Below, one piece after another: positions 35,066 to 35,200 of a stretch of DNA of 35,200 bases (position 1 is its first letter; each line of letters starts with the position of its first letter). Under the pieces are notes generated by a model. The model did not search any database, was not told where the DNA came from, and worked only from the letters and a program-made list of their open reading frames with translations. Made by a program: the position numbers and the translations under genes. The stretch comes from an uncultured bacterium (lineage in GTDB: Bacteria; Actinomycetota; Actinomycetes; S36-B12; CAIYMF01), in NCBI GenBank assembly GCA_903927265.1, contig CAIYMF010000308.1:1-35200 (forward strand), given 5' to 3'.

Positions 35066-35200
35066 TCAGCGGCGATCCTCGCGCTCCTTGCAGGTAATGC
35101 ACATCGTGGCCTTCGGAAATGCCTGCAACCGAAGCTTGCCGATGGCGTTACCGCATGATTCACACACGCCGTAGGTACCGTCGCCAATGCGGGCGAGGGC
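35066..35200 (-). CDS. TraR/DksA-type zinc-finger protein (5' end cut off by window)
   Basis: Only the last 44 codons are in the window, read from base 35200 to a TGA at 35066-35068. They encode the TraR/DksA C4 zinc finger: GTYGVCESCG, then 17 residues further a CITC pair, followed by a short basic end. DksA relatives bind RNA polymerase; actinobacterial members of this type are found just upstream of lspA, as here. The coiled-coil part that would decide the subtype is outside the window. Confidence 0.9.
   Translation of the reverse strand, partial: ALARIGDGTYGVCESCGNAIGKLRLQAFPKATMCITCKEREDRR

Noticed and set aside
1-35200. Mobile element, prophage, CRISPR array or biosynthetic cluster
   Set aside because: No transposase, integrase, phage or cas motif, no regularly spaced repeats and no NRPS/PKS-type enzymes; gene order is ordinary actinobacterial core with two inserted regulators.

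Overview
This window is chromosomal core DNA of a high-GC Gram-positive bacterium (Actinomycetia). The evidence is a BldD regulator divergent from pyrR-pyrB, a bifunctional PriA-type HisA, trp-cluster membrane proteins of the HGxxPAAW and Trp_oprn_chp types, a DnaE1 with a complete-looking PHP site, and GTG-rich, tightly overlapping genes. I could not assign a genus. There are 32 protein genes, two of them cut by the window ends. I see no rRNA, tRNA, insertion sequence, CRISPR array or pseudogene. No stretch over 300 bases lacks a gene.

Layout, left to right. 1-1460 (minus): pyrB and pyrR, with a PyrR-binding-type RNA hairpin next to the pyrR ribosome site. 1654-2142 (plus): bldD. 2111-4693 (minus): an AbiEi-like protein downstream of pyk. 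4744-10736 (minus): gltD and gltB. 10848-13236 (minus): lgt, a membrane-anchored DsbA-like oxidoreductase and a MauE-like membrane protein, all overlapping by 4 bases. 13353-16717 (minus): trpA, trpB, trpC and a DUF2752 protein. 16727-18839 (minus): an OmpR-type two-component system. 18907-21798 (minus): HGxxPAAW protein, Trp_oprn_chp protein, trpE and hisI. 21933-24911 (plus): a large BTAD/STAND ATPase regulator. 24925-27083 (minus): hisF, priA, hisH. 27257-28424 (plus): a LON-domain protein and a YbaK-type deacylase. 28415-35200 (minus): a small membrane protein, dnaE, an aldo/keto reductase, an RluD-type pseudouridine synthase, lspA and the end of a TraR/DksA zinc-finger protein.

The genes cover pyrimidine, glutamate, tryptophan and histidine synthesis, the last step of glycolysis, lipoprotein maturation (lgt, lspA), extracytoplasmic thiol chemistry and replication. 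No trpF is present; PriA links the his and trp pathways by carrying that step. Two regulators interrupt the his/trp block: the two-component system and the BTAD/STAND regulator.

The most notable non-coding signals are the PyrR hairpin; a set of TANNNT -10 elements placed exactly 6-7 bases before ATG/GTG codons of genes without a Shine-Dalgarno site (pyk, trpC, DUF2752, priA, LON, lspA), which suggests widespread leaderless transcripts; a perfect 10-bp inverted repeat enclosing the promoter and start of the BTAD/STAND gene; and a 15-bp palindrome in front of hisH.
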